Below are positions 1 to 7,560 of a stretch of 64,000 bases of DNA, piece by piece. The stretch spans positions 1 to 64,000 of the forward strand of contig NZ_VRYH01000003.1 in assembly GCF_008079445.1 (NCBI RefSeq), written 5' to 3'. A program made the position numbers and the translations under genes. The stretch is from Aidingimonas lacisalsi (GTDB taxonomy: Bacteria > Pseudomonadota > Gammaproteobacteria > Pseudomonadales > Halomonadaceae). Each line of letters starts with the position of its first letter. Positions within the stretch are counted from its first letter, which is position 1. The notes below the pieces were generated by a model. The model worked only from the letters and a program-made list of their open reading frames with translations, searched no databases and was not told the DNA's origin.

Positions 1-71
1 TCAGTCGTGAAACCGCTCAGCGCCGATGGTAGTGTGGGGCTTCCCCATGCGAGAGTAGGTCATCGTCAGGC
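1..71 (+). rRNA. rrf: 5S ribosomal RNA, 3' portion
   Basis: The first bases read as the 3' part of a gammaproteobacterial 5S rRNA: the GCCGATGGTAGTGTGGGG strand, the CCCCATGCGAGAGTAGG loop E/helix region, and the closing strand ending near GTCAGGC. The 5' part lies outside the window, so an rRNA operon ends here. The exact 3' end is uncertain by a few bases. A strong terminator follows at once. Confidence 0.93.
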
Positions 72-83
72 CCTTATCGAAAC

Positions 84-116
84 AAGCCCCGAGCACCGAG
101 TGTTCGGGGCTTTTTT
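84..116 (+). terminator. rRNA operon terminator
   Basis: The hairpin AAGCCCCGAGCAC / GTGTTCGGGGCTT (one G-T wobble, 4-nt loop) is followed by a run of six T. It lies directly after the 5S rRNA and is a canonical intrinsic terminator. From 117 to about 354 I see no gene, only an AT-rich patch near 240-270 that could carry the promoter of the next gene. Confidence 0.92.
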
Positions 117-368
117 ATGTGTTCGGCCTGTGTCGGCGGCTCGGGCGATGGCTCGCCTGAGACACCGAGCCGCGGCCGCCCCGCGGGCAGTGAGCGATGA
201 CGCTGACGCACCCGTGTCACGAATCTTCAAACTCCTTGCATATATATATCTGCTACTTTTCAATACAATGACTTGTGCGCAGGCACTGGAGTCAGAGCAA
301 CAGTCAAACTAGGGTCTAGGGTGCTGTTGTTGCTTTACTGCCAAGGATTATCTCAGGAGGAGATTGCT

Positions 369-806
369 ATGAAGACGAGCATGATTCGCAAGTTGGGTAT
401 CGCCCTATTGATGGCTCTGATGGTGGGTGGTCTTACCGCCTGCGATGGTGATGAAGAGCCCGCAGAGGAAACCGGTGAAGAGATTGATGAGGGTGCCGAA
501 GACACGGGCGATGCCATGGAAGAGGGCGCTGAGGACACTGAGAGTACCATGGAAGAAGGTGCCGAGGAGGTCGGTGAGGAGATGGAAGAAGCCGGTGACG
601 AAATGGCTGAAGCTGCCGACGAGGCGGGTGATGAAGTCGCTGAAGAAATCAATGAAATGGAAAATGCCGCTGAAGATGCCGGAGACCAGGCAGCTGACGA
701 CATGGATGCAGCGCAAGACGAAGTCTCCGAAGAAGCCGAAGACGCTGGCAATGAAATGGAAGATGCCGCGGAGAATGTGGAAGAAGAGACCGAAGAAGAA
801 AACTGA
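369..806 (+). CDS. Acidic lipoprotein made of 11-residue repeats
   Basis: A 145-residue protein. The start is set by AGGAGG at 355-360. It has a lipoprotein signal peptide with lipobox LTAC, Cys25 being the predicted lipidated residue. From residue 37 to the end the chain is almost only Glu, Asp, Ala, Gly and Met, and it falls into about ten consecutive 11-residue repeats (for example EEIDEGAEDTG, DAMEEGAEDTE, STMEEGAEEVG) with hydrophobic or small residues near positions 3, 6-7 and 10. Such hendecads suggest an amphipathic helix or coiled coil, as in LEA-like proteins. There is no Lys or Arg after the signal peptide. Function unknown; a surface or periplasmic role linked to salt or envelope stress is a guess. 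Standalone gene with its own terminator. Confidence 0.82.
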   Translation: MKTSMIRKLGIALLMALMVGGLTACDGDEEPAEETGEEIDEGAEDTGDAMEEGAEDTESTMEEGAEEVGEEMEEAGDEMAEAADEAGDEVAEEINEMENAAEDAGDQAADDMDAAQDEVSEEAEDAGNEMEDAAENVEEETEEEN

Positions 807-833
807 TCTGACAATCTGTTATCAGTAGGCAGT

Positions 834-860
834 CAGGCCGGGCATTCGCCCGGCCTGCTT
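834..860 (+). terminator. Terminator of the acidic lipoprotein gene
   Basis: A perfect 10-bp stem CAGGCCGGGC / GCCCGGCCTG with an ATTC loop lies 27 bases after the lipoprotein stop. The T-run is short (CTTATT). It may also serve the convergent yaaA gene. Confidence 0.75.
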
Positions 861-895
861 ATTGACTATCTGCTGCTGAGGGCGTGATATACCAT

Positions 896-1690
896 TCAGG
901 CCTGCCCATGCTCAGTTGCAGCGGCGTCCCGGGTAAAAACGAGCGTGTTCCCTTCTGTCATAGCTGAGTTGAAGCGATAACCATCGAGATCAAAGTCCTT
1001 GAGGCCTTCCGGGTCGTCCAGGCGCTCGCGAATCATCCAGGAGCACATCAATCCCCTAGCCTTCTTGGCGTAGAAGCTGATGACTTTGTATTGTCCATTC
1101 TTCTCGTCTTTGAATATGGGGGTGATGACATCGGCAGTCAGTCGTTGGGTATCTATGGCCTTGAAGTATTCGTTGGATGCCAGATTGAGCAACACGGGAC
1201 TGCCACTCCTGGCGACGGCCTGATCGAGCTCTGAGGTCAGCGTGTCTTTCCAGAAAGCATACAGGTCTTTCCCTGCCGGATTGGGTAACCGGGTTCCCAT
1301 TTCAAGACGGTAGGGTTGTATCAAATCTAGGGGCCGTAACATGCCATAAAGACCTGAAAGTATACGTAGATGGTCCTGGGCAAATTCATTGTCGGCTTCA
1401 TTGAAAGTGTCGGCTTGCAAGCCGATGTAGACATCTCCTTGAAAGGCTTGTGCCGCCTGCTTGGCATTATCCAGGTCGAAGGATGGATGCCACTCACTGT
1501 ACCGAGCCGCATTGAGGCCCGCCAACTTATCACTGATTCCCATCAGCTTGGAGAGGTCCTGAGGCGAGTAATCGACGAGCACATCGATCAGTTGCTGGCT
1601 TTTTTCCAGAAAATCGGGCTGTGTATGGGTTGCCGTGGTTGGTGACGTCTCGAAATCTAGCGTCTTGGCCGGTGAGATCACGCTCAGCAT
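896..1690 (-). CDS. yaaA: Peroxide stress protein YaaA
   Basis: A 264-residue member of the YaaA/UPF0246 (DUF328) family; the E. coli protein has 258 residues. In E. coli YaaA limits free iron and damage to DNA and proteins during hydrogen peroxide stress. Family blocks visible are SPAKTLDFE near the N-terminus, [18 protein letters not shown] in the middle and [10 protein letters not shown] near the C-terminus. The ATG at 1690 is preferred over one five codons upstream because AGGAG lies 6 bases before it. It is convergent with the lipoprotein gene and shares no operon with tas, which is 88 bases upstream on the same strand. Confidence 0.95.
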   Translation of the reverse strand: MLSVISPAKTLDFETSPTTATHTQPDFLEKSQQLIDVLVDYSPQDLSKLMGISDKLAGLNAARYSEWHPSFDLDNAKQAAQAFQGDVYIGLQADTFNEADNEFAQDHLRILSGLYGMLRPLDLIQPYRLEMGTRLPNPAGKDLYAFWKDTLTSELDQAVARSGSPVLLNLASNEYFKAIDTQRLTADVITPIFKDEKNGQYKVISFYAKKARGLMCSWMIRERLDDPEGLKDFDLDGYRFNSAMTEGNTLVFTRDAAATEHGQA

Positions 1691-1778
1691 AAAGGCTCCT
1701 GTCATTCACACTGTTTGTCACCAGTATACCAAGCTACCGCGGACGATGGGGGCTATCGACTCGATAGCCCATCATCTG

Positions 1779-2810
1779 TCAGGGGCAAGGGTTCGGGAAT
1801 TGCTTGTGGACCTCCTCGATCGCGTCTATGACCTCCTGATCGAGGCGCAGTCCTTCGCTGGCTATGTTGGATTCAAGCTGATCCATCGTCGTTGCGCCAA
1901 TGATATTGCTGGTCAGGAAAGGGCGAGAGTTGACGTAGGCTAATGCCATTTGCGCGGGGTCCAGGTCATGTTGCCGAGCAATTTTGACATATGCATGAGT
2001 TGCTTGCTCCGCGACATCGGACGTATAACGCTTGAAACGTTCGAACAAGGTCAAACGGCCTTTAGGAGGGCGAGCGCCATCGAGGTATTTACCGGAAAGC
2101 ACTCCGAAAGCGAGCGGAGAATAGGCCAGTAGTCCTACCTGTTCTCGATGCGCAATTTCTGCAAGGCCGACTTCGAAGCTGCGATTCAGAAGGTTATAGG
2201 GGTTCTGTATGCTAGCAATACGTGGCACGCCCATGGTGTCGGCAAGCCGCAAGGATCGCATTACGCCCCACGGAGTATCGTTGGAAAGTCCGATAGCTCG
2301 GACCTTTCCCGCATCGACCAGTTCCTTGAGCGCGGACAGCGTTTCTTCCAGAGGAGTCGCATCCTCTTCTTCTTGGGGAGTATATCCTAGCTTGCCGAAG
2401 AAATTCGCATTGCGGTCTGGCCAATGCAGTTGATAAAGGTCGATATAATCCGTCGTCAAGCGGGACAAACTGTCATCGATTGCGCGATGGAGATGGCCGC
2501 GCGTCAGTCTTGGTCCACCACGGATATGATCTAGCCCTGGTCCTGCCGCTTTGGTCGCAAGAATCACATCATCACGGCAATTGCGACGCCTTAACCAACT
2601 GCCGATATAGCGTTCGGTACGCCCTTGAGTTGCGGCTTGAGGAGGAACCGGATACATCTCGGCCGTATCGATGAAGTTGATGCCAAAGGCAACGGCTCGA
2701 TCCAACTGCTCATGCGCGTCGGCTTCTGAATTCTGTTCGCCGAAGGTCATCGTACCTAAGCACAGCCGACTGACTTCCATGCCGGTATCACCAAGGGGGC
2801 GGGTCTGCAT
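1779..2810 (-). CDS. tas: NADP(H)-dependent aldo-keto reductase Tas
   Basis: A 343-residue aldo/keto reductase closely resembling E. coli Tas (346 residues), including GTMTFGEQNSEADAH and AEMYPVPP near the N-terminus and IQNPYNLLNRSFEVGLAE in the second half. The AKR catalytic tetrad is present: Asp48, Tyr53, Lys87, His129. It should reduce carbonyl compounds with NADPH in the cytoplasm; the physiological substrate is not known (E. coli tas was found as a suppressor of tyrosine auxotrophy). Start supported by AGGAG 6 bases upstream. Monocistronic as far as can be seen. Confidence 0.95.
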   Translation of the reverse strand: MQTRPLGDTGMEVSRLCLGTMTFGEQNSEADAHEQLDRAVAFGINFIDTAEMYPVPPQAATQGRTERYIGSWLRRRNCRDDVILATKAAGPGLDHIRGGPRLTRGHLHRAIDDSLSRLTTDYIDLYQLHWPDRNANFFGKLGYTPQEEEDATPLEETLSALKELVDAGKVRAIGLSNDTPWGVMRSLRLADTMGVPRIASIQNPYNLLNRSFEVGLAEIAHREQVGLLAYSPLAFGVLSGKYLDGARPPKGRLTLFERFKRYTSDVAEQATHAYVKIARQHDLDPAQMALAYVNSRPFLTSNIIGATTMDQLESNIASEGLRLDQEVIDAIEEVHKQFPNPCP

Positions 2811-3027
2811 CCATTACTCCTGCTTGAATGGGGTCAATTCATGAAACCGAATGGTAGCCGGGGTCGGGCTCGGCAGCAAATATCAGGGGGTTGAGTCGAT
2901 CTTCAGGTGGGCGTATGCTTGCCATCCCATCGCCCCGGCGGCGCCGGTTGGCGGCTAGTGAAAGGCAGGACGACGGTGGGATCTCCCCAGCGTCTTTTTT
3001 CGCTAACAGAATTCCGGATTGTTCGTC

Positions 3028-3531
3028 ATGTCCCAGGCATCGTCTCTGTTCACTCGCATCGAGTATCGCCTTGCAGAGCAGTTGTTCCATACACGCTGGT
3101 TGCCACGCTCGCCACGAACTCAGCGTCTAACCATGCACTTGTTTCAACGTTGCGCCGATGCCGGCCATACTGCTGCGTTGTCTCTTTATGGGCATATGTT
3201 GTTCCACCGGGCGATTAGCCCGCAGGATAGAGCCAAAGGAGCTCATTACGTGTTACAAGCGGCCCAAAGTGGTGATGGTGGCGCCCAGTACCAAGCAGGC
3301 TGTATTTTTGAACACGGTTGTACCCAATATCCGTGTCGGCACGATCATGCTGTTACCTGGTATGCCCGCGCTGGCGAAGCTGGCCATTCCTTGGCAGCCA
3401 GGCGGTTGGCCGATGCTTATCAGGATGGCGGATTGGGTTTGCCAGTCGATAACGAGAAATCACGCTATTGGAAAATGCTGGCGGACCGGAATGCTGGTAG
3501 TCCGGCCCTCGAATATCGGACTCAGCACTGA
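3028..3531 (+). CDS. Sel1-like repeat protein
   Basis: A 167-residue protein with at least two Sel1-like (SLR) helical repeats, seen as AQYQAGCIFEHG followed by AVTWYARAGEAGHSLAARRLADAY. No signal peptide is evident. SLR proteins usually act as protein-protein scaffolds; the partner cannot be inferred. The ATG at 3028 is chosen over a TTG three codons upstream; neither has a strong ribosome site. The 217 bases between tas and this gene hold GC-rich inverted segments near 2930-2960 but no convincing gene. Confidence 0.8.
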   Translation: MSQASSLFTRIEYRLAEQLFHTRWLPRSPRTQRLTMHLFQRCADAGHTAALSLYGHMLFHRAISPQDRAKGAHYVLQAAQSGDGGAQYQAGCIFEHGCTQYPCRHDHAVTWYARAGEAGHSLAARRLADAYQDGGLGLPVDNEKSRYWKMLADRNAGSPALEYRTQH

Positions 3532-3638
3532 CATTCGACCTGGGAGTCATGGGGCCTTACCCTAGACGTAATGTGAGTGGCGGCGACTTCGCATGGACTC
3601 GCCCCTGATCGCTTTCGAAACGAGGAGGAAGATGCCCT

Positions 3639-4151
3639 GTGACGTTGCCAGTACTACTCGACATCGAGGCTTCGGGCTTTGGGCGTGGTAGTTACCCGAT
3701 CGAGATCGGTCTGGCGCGTGCTGATGGGAGTTGCTGTGCGTTTCTGATACAGCCATTGACGGAATGGACCCACTGGGATCCGAAAGCGGAGTTGCTCCAT
3801 GGCATATCTCGTGACCGTTTGGTTCGGGAAGGCCACCCCGTGATTGAAGTGGCTCGTTGGCTCAATGATGAACTGGCCGATATTGGGGTGGCATACAGCG
3901 ATAGCTGGGGATATGACAACACATGGCTGTCACTGTTGTTTCATCAGGCGGGGATGCTACCGCGCTTTCGTCTTGAGGCATTGCGTCGGCTACTGACCGA
4001 ATCCCAGTTAGCTTCGTGGTCGACCACCAAGGAACATCTGATACAGTCTATCGGGATACAGCGTCATCGTGCGGGAGACGATGCACGCTTGCTGCAGCTT
4101 ACCTACCAACGCACATGTGACGAACCCGGCACATTACCGGATCAGCAGTGA
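3639..4151 (+). CDS. DEDDh-type 3'-5' exonuclease domain protein
   Basis: A 170-residue protein consisting of one RNase H-fold exonuclease domain of the DnaQ/RNase T superfamily. The DEDDh residues can be read: Asp8 and Glu10 in LLDIEASG, Asp93 in GYDNTW, and His143-x4-Asp148 in HRAGDD. Substrate (DNA, RNA or oligonucleotide) is not known; it is shorter than RNase T and lacks other domains. Start is a GTG preceded by AGGAGGA at 3624-3630; the ATG at 3632 is in another frame and soon hits a stop. Convergent with the LOG gene. Confidence 0.82.
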   Translation: MTLPVLLDIEASGFGRGSYPIEIGLARADGSCCAFLIQPLTEWTHWDPKAELLHGISRDRLVREGHPVIEVARWLNDELADIGVAYSDSWGYDNTWLSLLFHQAGMLPRFRLEALRRLLTESQLASWSTTKEHLIQSIGIQRHRAGDDARLLQLTYQRTCDEPGTLPDQQ

Positions 4152-4284
4152 ATCAGTTCACGTCTGAGGTTTGCAGATATACATTACCACTTGCGATCTC
4201 TCATGGACGCAAGATGTCCCTTTAAGTTGCCGTCAGACGATCAGGCTATCCTTGAACGTGTGATGACGACGGTACGATAAGTTA

Positions 4285-4827
4285 TTACAGCATCGTTTCC
4301 ACGGTATCAAGCAGGCCCTCGGGCGTCTCGTTGGAGCAAAGGGCGGCACGTGTTTGTGGCGCGAGAAAGCCATGTTCCACCGTGCCGTCCAGAAAACTCA
4401 GCAAGGAGGCGTAGAATCCAGCGACGTCGAGTATGCCAACTGGCTTGTCATGCAGCCCCAAGTACTGCCATGTCCAACTTTCGAATAGCTCTTCCAGGGT
4501 GCCAATACCGCCAGGCAAGGCGATGAAAGCGTCGGCATGTGTTGCCATCGTGGACTTGCGCTGGTGCATATTATCCACATGTATCAGTCGGGTCAGGCCA
4601 TGATGTGCCTGTTCGCGTTCGATCAAGTGAGTGGGCATGACGCCAAGAACCTCGCCATTGGCGGCGAGAGCGGCATCAGCGATGACCCCCATCAGGCCGA
4701 CCTTGCCTCCGCCATAAACCAGGCCATGACCGCGCCTAGCTATCTCCTGGCCCAGCATCTCAGCCGCCGAGCGGAAAATCGGCGTGTTTCCTTCGCGTGA
4801 GCCCAGGTAGACACAAATCCGTGCCAT
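4285..4827 (-). CDS. LOG-family nucleoside 5'-monophosphate phosphoribohydrolase
   Basis: A 180-residue Rossmann-fold protein of the LOG/TIGR00730 family. Hallmarks: YGGGKVGLMG at 38-47, MHQRK at 87-91 and PGGIGTLEE at 105-113, which form the active site that splits a nucleoside monophosphate into base and ribose 5-phosphate. Some members act on cytokinin nucleotides; in bacteria a general nucleotide salvage or turnover role is more likely. It is the last gene of a minus-strand run beginning with the thioesterase at 6596, 36 bases after the DUF501 gene. AAAGGA lies 8 bases before the ATG. The 133 bases to the convergent exonuclease hold only a weak inverted repeat (CTTGCG/CGCAAG). Confidence 0.9.
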   Translation of the reverse strand: MARICVYLGSREGNTPIFRSAAEMLGQEIARRGHGLVYGGGKVGLMGVIADAALAANGEVLGVMPTHLIEREQAHHGLTRLIHVDNMHQRKSTMATHADAFIALPGGIGTLEELFESWTWQYLGLHDKPVGILDVAGFYASLLSFLDGTVEHGFLAPQTRAALCSNETPEGLLDTVETML

Positions 4828-4863
4828 GGAAGCGTCCTTTCGAAGATGGAATGACGGACTCGG

Positions 4864-5385
4864 TTACGACAGACTGTCGATGACGGCAAGCTCGTTATCC
4901 AGCCATTCGCCAATAACATTGTCGCCACATAAATGATGGGCATACTGAGTATGCAGACAGCGGACCTGGTTCCAATTGCCCAGTCCGCCGATGCCGCGTG
5001 CCTCCAGCAAGGGGCGATACCCCAAACGCTCGACAGTCTCCTGCTGAGCAGTAGACATGTAATGCCAGCGCCGGGCGATATAGTCCTCATGACTTCGGTG
5101 ATAGCCAGCCAAGAAATCTTGATCGCTCTGGAGACGCAATTCCAGTTGTTTGATGATGCCGCCGGCCTCCAGTCGGGAGAGTTCGATCTTGAGCCGTTTA
5201 TCGCATAGCCAATACAGGGTTGGAAAGGGCTTGTCGTCGATGATCGGCGCCATTCTCAATACGAGTGGCATGCCGTTTTCATCGGTAGCGGCAATGGCTT
5301 CAGTCCCATGTGGGGTTCGCCCCAACTGTTCAGCGATAATCACTAACTGTTGTTGGCTAGGTACCTGATTGGTGCGGATCACCAT
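4864..5385 (-). CDS. DUF501 family protein
   Basis: A 173-residue protein with the DUF501 signature PFPTLYWLCDKRL near residues 50-62, followed by helical, charged sequence with SHEDYIARR. The biochemical function of DUF501 is unknown. The open frame extends upstream, but the ATG at 5385 is where family similarity begins; it lies inside the 3' end of the preceding gene (29-base overlap), which suggests translational coupling. Member of the minus-strand operon thioesterase-ybaK-unknown-DUF501-LOG. Confidence 0.85.
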   Translation of the reverse strand: MVIRTNQVPSQQQLVIIAEQLGRTPHGTEAIAATDENGMPLVLRMAPIIDDKPFPTLYWLCDKRLKIELSRLEAGGIIKQLELRLQSDQDFLAGYHRSHEDYIARRWHYMSTAQQETVERLGYRPLLEARGIGGLGNWNQVRCLHTQYAHHLCGDNVIGEWLDNELAVIDSLS

Positions 5386-5683
5386 GATGCGAATCTCTAA
5401 CGAATTTCGTGGAGTGTCCAACCGCCAGGAAGAATGCCTTGTTGAGCTGGATCGGGGTTGGAACATACTGCCAGTGACGCTCGCAGTAGTCGGCTGCCCT
5501 GGCGATGAGCACATCATATAGGCGATTGAATGGCGCATCATAATCGTAAGGGTCTGCACCAAACAAGCGGATGTGCGGGTAGTCGGCAAACCGTTCCAGA
5601 AAATACTGCTCAAGATCGGCTTCCACACTACGGTGAAGCGCCTGGTTGTCAGGGTAGAGCCACAATGTATAGCGAATGGCCAT
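5357..5683 (-). CDS. Uncharacterized 108-residue protein
   Basis: I do not recognise this 108-residue cytoplasmic protein. It starts MAIRYTLWLYPDN and has aromatic- and acid-rich sequence (FGADPYDYDAPFNRLY, CERHWQYVPTP). No signal peptide, membrane segment or metal motif is seen. The start is placed at 5683 because AGGAA lies about 7 bases upstream; an in-frame ATG at 5698 is less likely. Its 3' end overlaps DUF501 by 29 bases and its start lies 32 bases after ybaK, so it is very probably a real gene in this operon. Confidence 0.7.
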   Translation of the reverse strand: MAIRYTLWLYPDNQALHRSVEADLEQYFLERFADYPHIRLFGADPYDYDAPFNRLYDVLIARAADYCERHWQYVPTPIQLNKAFFLAVGHSTKFVRDSHHGDPHQSGT

Positions 5684-5715
5684 TTCGGGTTCCTGCATCA
5701 CGCATTCACATGACC

Positions 5716-6186
5716 TCACATCTTGGTCAAGGGCGATAGCGTGGCATCTGTCTGATGTATGAGATCGTTAGGGGCCAGGGAAATTTCCAGTCCGCGGCGG
5801 CCGCCACTGATATGGACGAGCTCCAGCGTTTTTATACTGTCATCGATGAAGGTTGGTAGTGGCTTTTTCTGGCCGAGAGGACTGATACCACCGACAAGGT
5901 AGCCTGTCACACGTTCAGCCTCGGACGGGTCGGCCATGACGGCTTTCTTTATAGAAGCGGCTCTGGCAAGCGCTTTGAGGTCCAGTTGATAGGCAACGGG
6001 TATGACTGCAACGACGAACCGGCCATTATCGAGTTTTGCTAACAAGGTCTTGAAAACTGATTGTGTCGAAACGCGTAAAGCCTCGGCGGCCTCGTCGCCA
6101 TAGGCTGGTGCCTTGGGATCATGACTATATTCTGTCAGTTCGAAAGGCACTTCGGCTTGTATTAGCAGGCGTACTGCTGGCGTCAT
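5716..6186 (-). CDS. ybaK: Cys-tRNA(Pro) deacylase YbaK/EbsC
   Basis: A 156-residue YbaK-type editing protein. It hydrolyses Cys-tRNA(Pro) that ProRS makes by mistake, acting in trans in the cytoplasm. The conserved catalytic lysine region SVFKTLLAKL and the GGISPLGQKKPLPTFIDDS stretch are present, and the length equals that of the family (about 159). The start codon overlaps the stop of the thioesterase gene as ATGA, so the two are translationally coupled. Confidence 0.94.
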   Translation of the reverse strand: MTPAVRLLIQAEVPFELTEYSHDPKAPAYGDEAAEALRVSTQSVFKTLLAKLDNGRFVVAVIPVAYQLDLKALARAASIKKAVMADPSEAERVTGYLVGGISPLGQKKPLPTFIDDSIKTLELVHISGGRRGLEISLAPNDLIHQTDATLSPLTKM

Positions 6187-6596
6187 GGCGCTGTCTCGAC
6201 CGTCGTTTCCTGAAGATGCTGTCCTAACGTGTCGCGCAATTCACCAGCAATGGGAATCGACTGTTTCCGGCCATGGTCATAGTTCACCAGTATGACGTTT
6301 CCGCGTGCTCCCAATGTTCCATTTTGCCACGCTTGCTGGGTGACAGTGAAAGAGCTTGTGCCCAGCCGTGTCAGATAAGTACGTATCTCTACATCATGGC
6401 CAAAGTAGAGCTCGGCATGAAATTCGATATCCAGCCTTGCCATGATGAGGGTCCATTTGGCCGGATCCAAGTCCGGCGTGAACAGCTTGAACAGATCATT
6501 ACGTGCCCACTCGAACCACGCTGGCAACCGGGTATTGTTTATGTGGCCCAATGCATCGGTATCATAAAAAGCGGGTTCGATTGTCCGAACGAACAT
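6183..6596 (-). CDS. Acyl-CoA thioesterase, 4HBT hot-dog fold
   Basis: A 137-residue hot-dog-fold thioesterase of the 4-hydroxybenzoyl-CoA thioesterase type. The signature YDTDALGHINN (residues 11-21) contains the family catalytic Asp and the GHxNN turn. It is likely to hydrolyse an acyl-CoA; chain length cannot be told. First gene of the five-gene minus-strand operon; the promoter should lie in the 138-base divergent gap before the HNH gene at 6735. Confidence 0.88.
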   Translation of the reverse strand: MFVRTIEPAFYDTDALGHINNTRLPAWFEWARNDLFKLFTPDLDPAKWTLIMARLDIEFHAELYFGHDVEIRTYLTRLGTSSFTVTQQAWQNGTLGARGNVILVNYDHGRKQSIPIAGELRDTLGQHLQETTVETAP

Positions 6597-6734
6597 GTTG
6601 GCTTCCTAGTGTGATGTCTCATTCAGCATTACTTGGGAGGGGATGATCGGTCAAGCGTAATTCAATGCTGGTTGATACCCGTAGGATAAGGGAACGCATG
6701 ACGTGTCCGACCATCGAGATGACGGAGATCCATC

Positions 6735-7070
6735 ATGTCATCAGAGCATGAATACTCGCCGCCACCGCGCCCAGCTGGTTGCGAGCTGTGTGGCCGCACG
6801 GCATCACTGACCAAGCACCATATGATCCCTCGCGCTCTACATGGGAAACCGAAATATCGCAAGCGGTTCAGCCGCGTCGAGCGATTGACCTCAATACTCT
6901 GGCTCTGCCACGCATGTCATGGACATATCCACAATGTACTGAGCGAGCGTGAAATGGCCGAGCAATATCTAGGACGCGATGCACTGATGGCGCATGAGGA
7001 CATTCGCGTTTTCGTTGAGTGGTTATCGACGAAACCCGCTGGTTTTCGGCCTAAGCGGCGGCGCCGCTGA
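6735..7070 (+). CDS. Small HNH-endonuclease-like zinc protein
   Basis: A 111-residue protein with an HNH/zinc-finger layout: Cys16-x2-Cys19, His28-His29, then CHACHGHIHN with Cys58, Cys61 and His62/64/66. This matches small stand-alone HNH proteins in which four Cys bind structural zinc and the His cluster binds the catalytic metal. The C-terminus is basic (KRRRR), fitting nucleic-acid binding. No methylase, phage or toxin gene is adjacent, so I infer a housekeeping or orphan nuclease. Divergent from the thioesterase operon; convergent with the 141-residue gene. Confidence 0.82.
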   Translation: MSSEHEYSPPPRPAGCELCGRTASLTKHHMIPRALHGKPKYRKRFSRVERLTSILWLCHACHGHIHNVLSEREMAEQYLGRDALMAHEDIRVFVEWLSTKPAGFRPKRRRR

Positions 7071-7086
7071 GAGGCATGAGGAGCGG

Positions 7087-7512
7087 TTAGATAAGACGCA
7101 ATCCTTCTTTATCGTGCCAGGCGGCGTCTAATGGTTCTGCCAGCGGTGTCTGCAAGTGGGTCGGTAGTGCGGCCTTGGCTTCGTCAAGCGTCTCGAAATG
7201 CCGGTTGCGTAGCCAACAATAGGCCCAGGCACATGCTTCAAACTCATCTTGAGGCATTGGCTTTCCGGGCATTTGCATCAGCAGAAAGGTGGCGGAACGG
7301 GCGGCCCATAATGGCGGTGTTGAGTCTCGGCTCCATGTTTGTAGTGTCGCCCCATTCGGGGTGTAGTCCGGTTCACCGAGCTTGGCCAAGCGTGCGGTAT
7401 CAGCGAGAATCATGGCCAGGCGGTCCGGCGATGCATCACCCAGTAGCAGCCAGTGGCCGACCAGGCGCGTCGTACCGTGTATTGCCTTGGAGTAAAAGGG
7501 ACTTTCAGCCAT
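7087..7512 (-). CDS. Uncharacterized 141-residue protein
   Basis: A 141-residue protein I do not recognise. It begins MAESPFYSKAIHGTTRLVGHW and contains an ACAWAYCWLRNRHFETLDEA segment; no signal peptide or clear catalytic motif is visible. The ATG at 7512 is preferred to a TTG two codons upstream. It sits 16 bases from the convergent HNH gene and starts 48 bases from the divergent lyase gene, in a compact arrangement that supports it as real. Confidence 0.65.
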   Translation of the reverse strand: MAESPFYSKAIHGTTRLVGHWLLLGDASPDRLAMILADTARLAKLGEPDYTPNGATLQTWSRDSTPPLWAARSATFLLMQMPGKPMPQDEFEACAWAYCWLRNRHFETLDEAKAALPTHLQTPLAEPLDAAWHDKEGLRLI

Positions 7513-7560
7513 GTCCAATGAGCATCCTCATGAGTGTCGAGGGTCAGGAGAGTGAAACGC

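Noticed and set aside
510-800. 33-base repeats as a possible CRISPR or minisatellite
   Set aside because: Repeats are imperfect, in frame, without spacers, and encode the 11-residue protein repeat.
353-814. Ser-rich 153-residue frame antisense to the acidic lipoprotein gene
   Set aside because: It is the mirror of the Glu/Asp-rich repeat codons; the plus frame has a ribosome site, signal peptide, lipobox and terminator.
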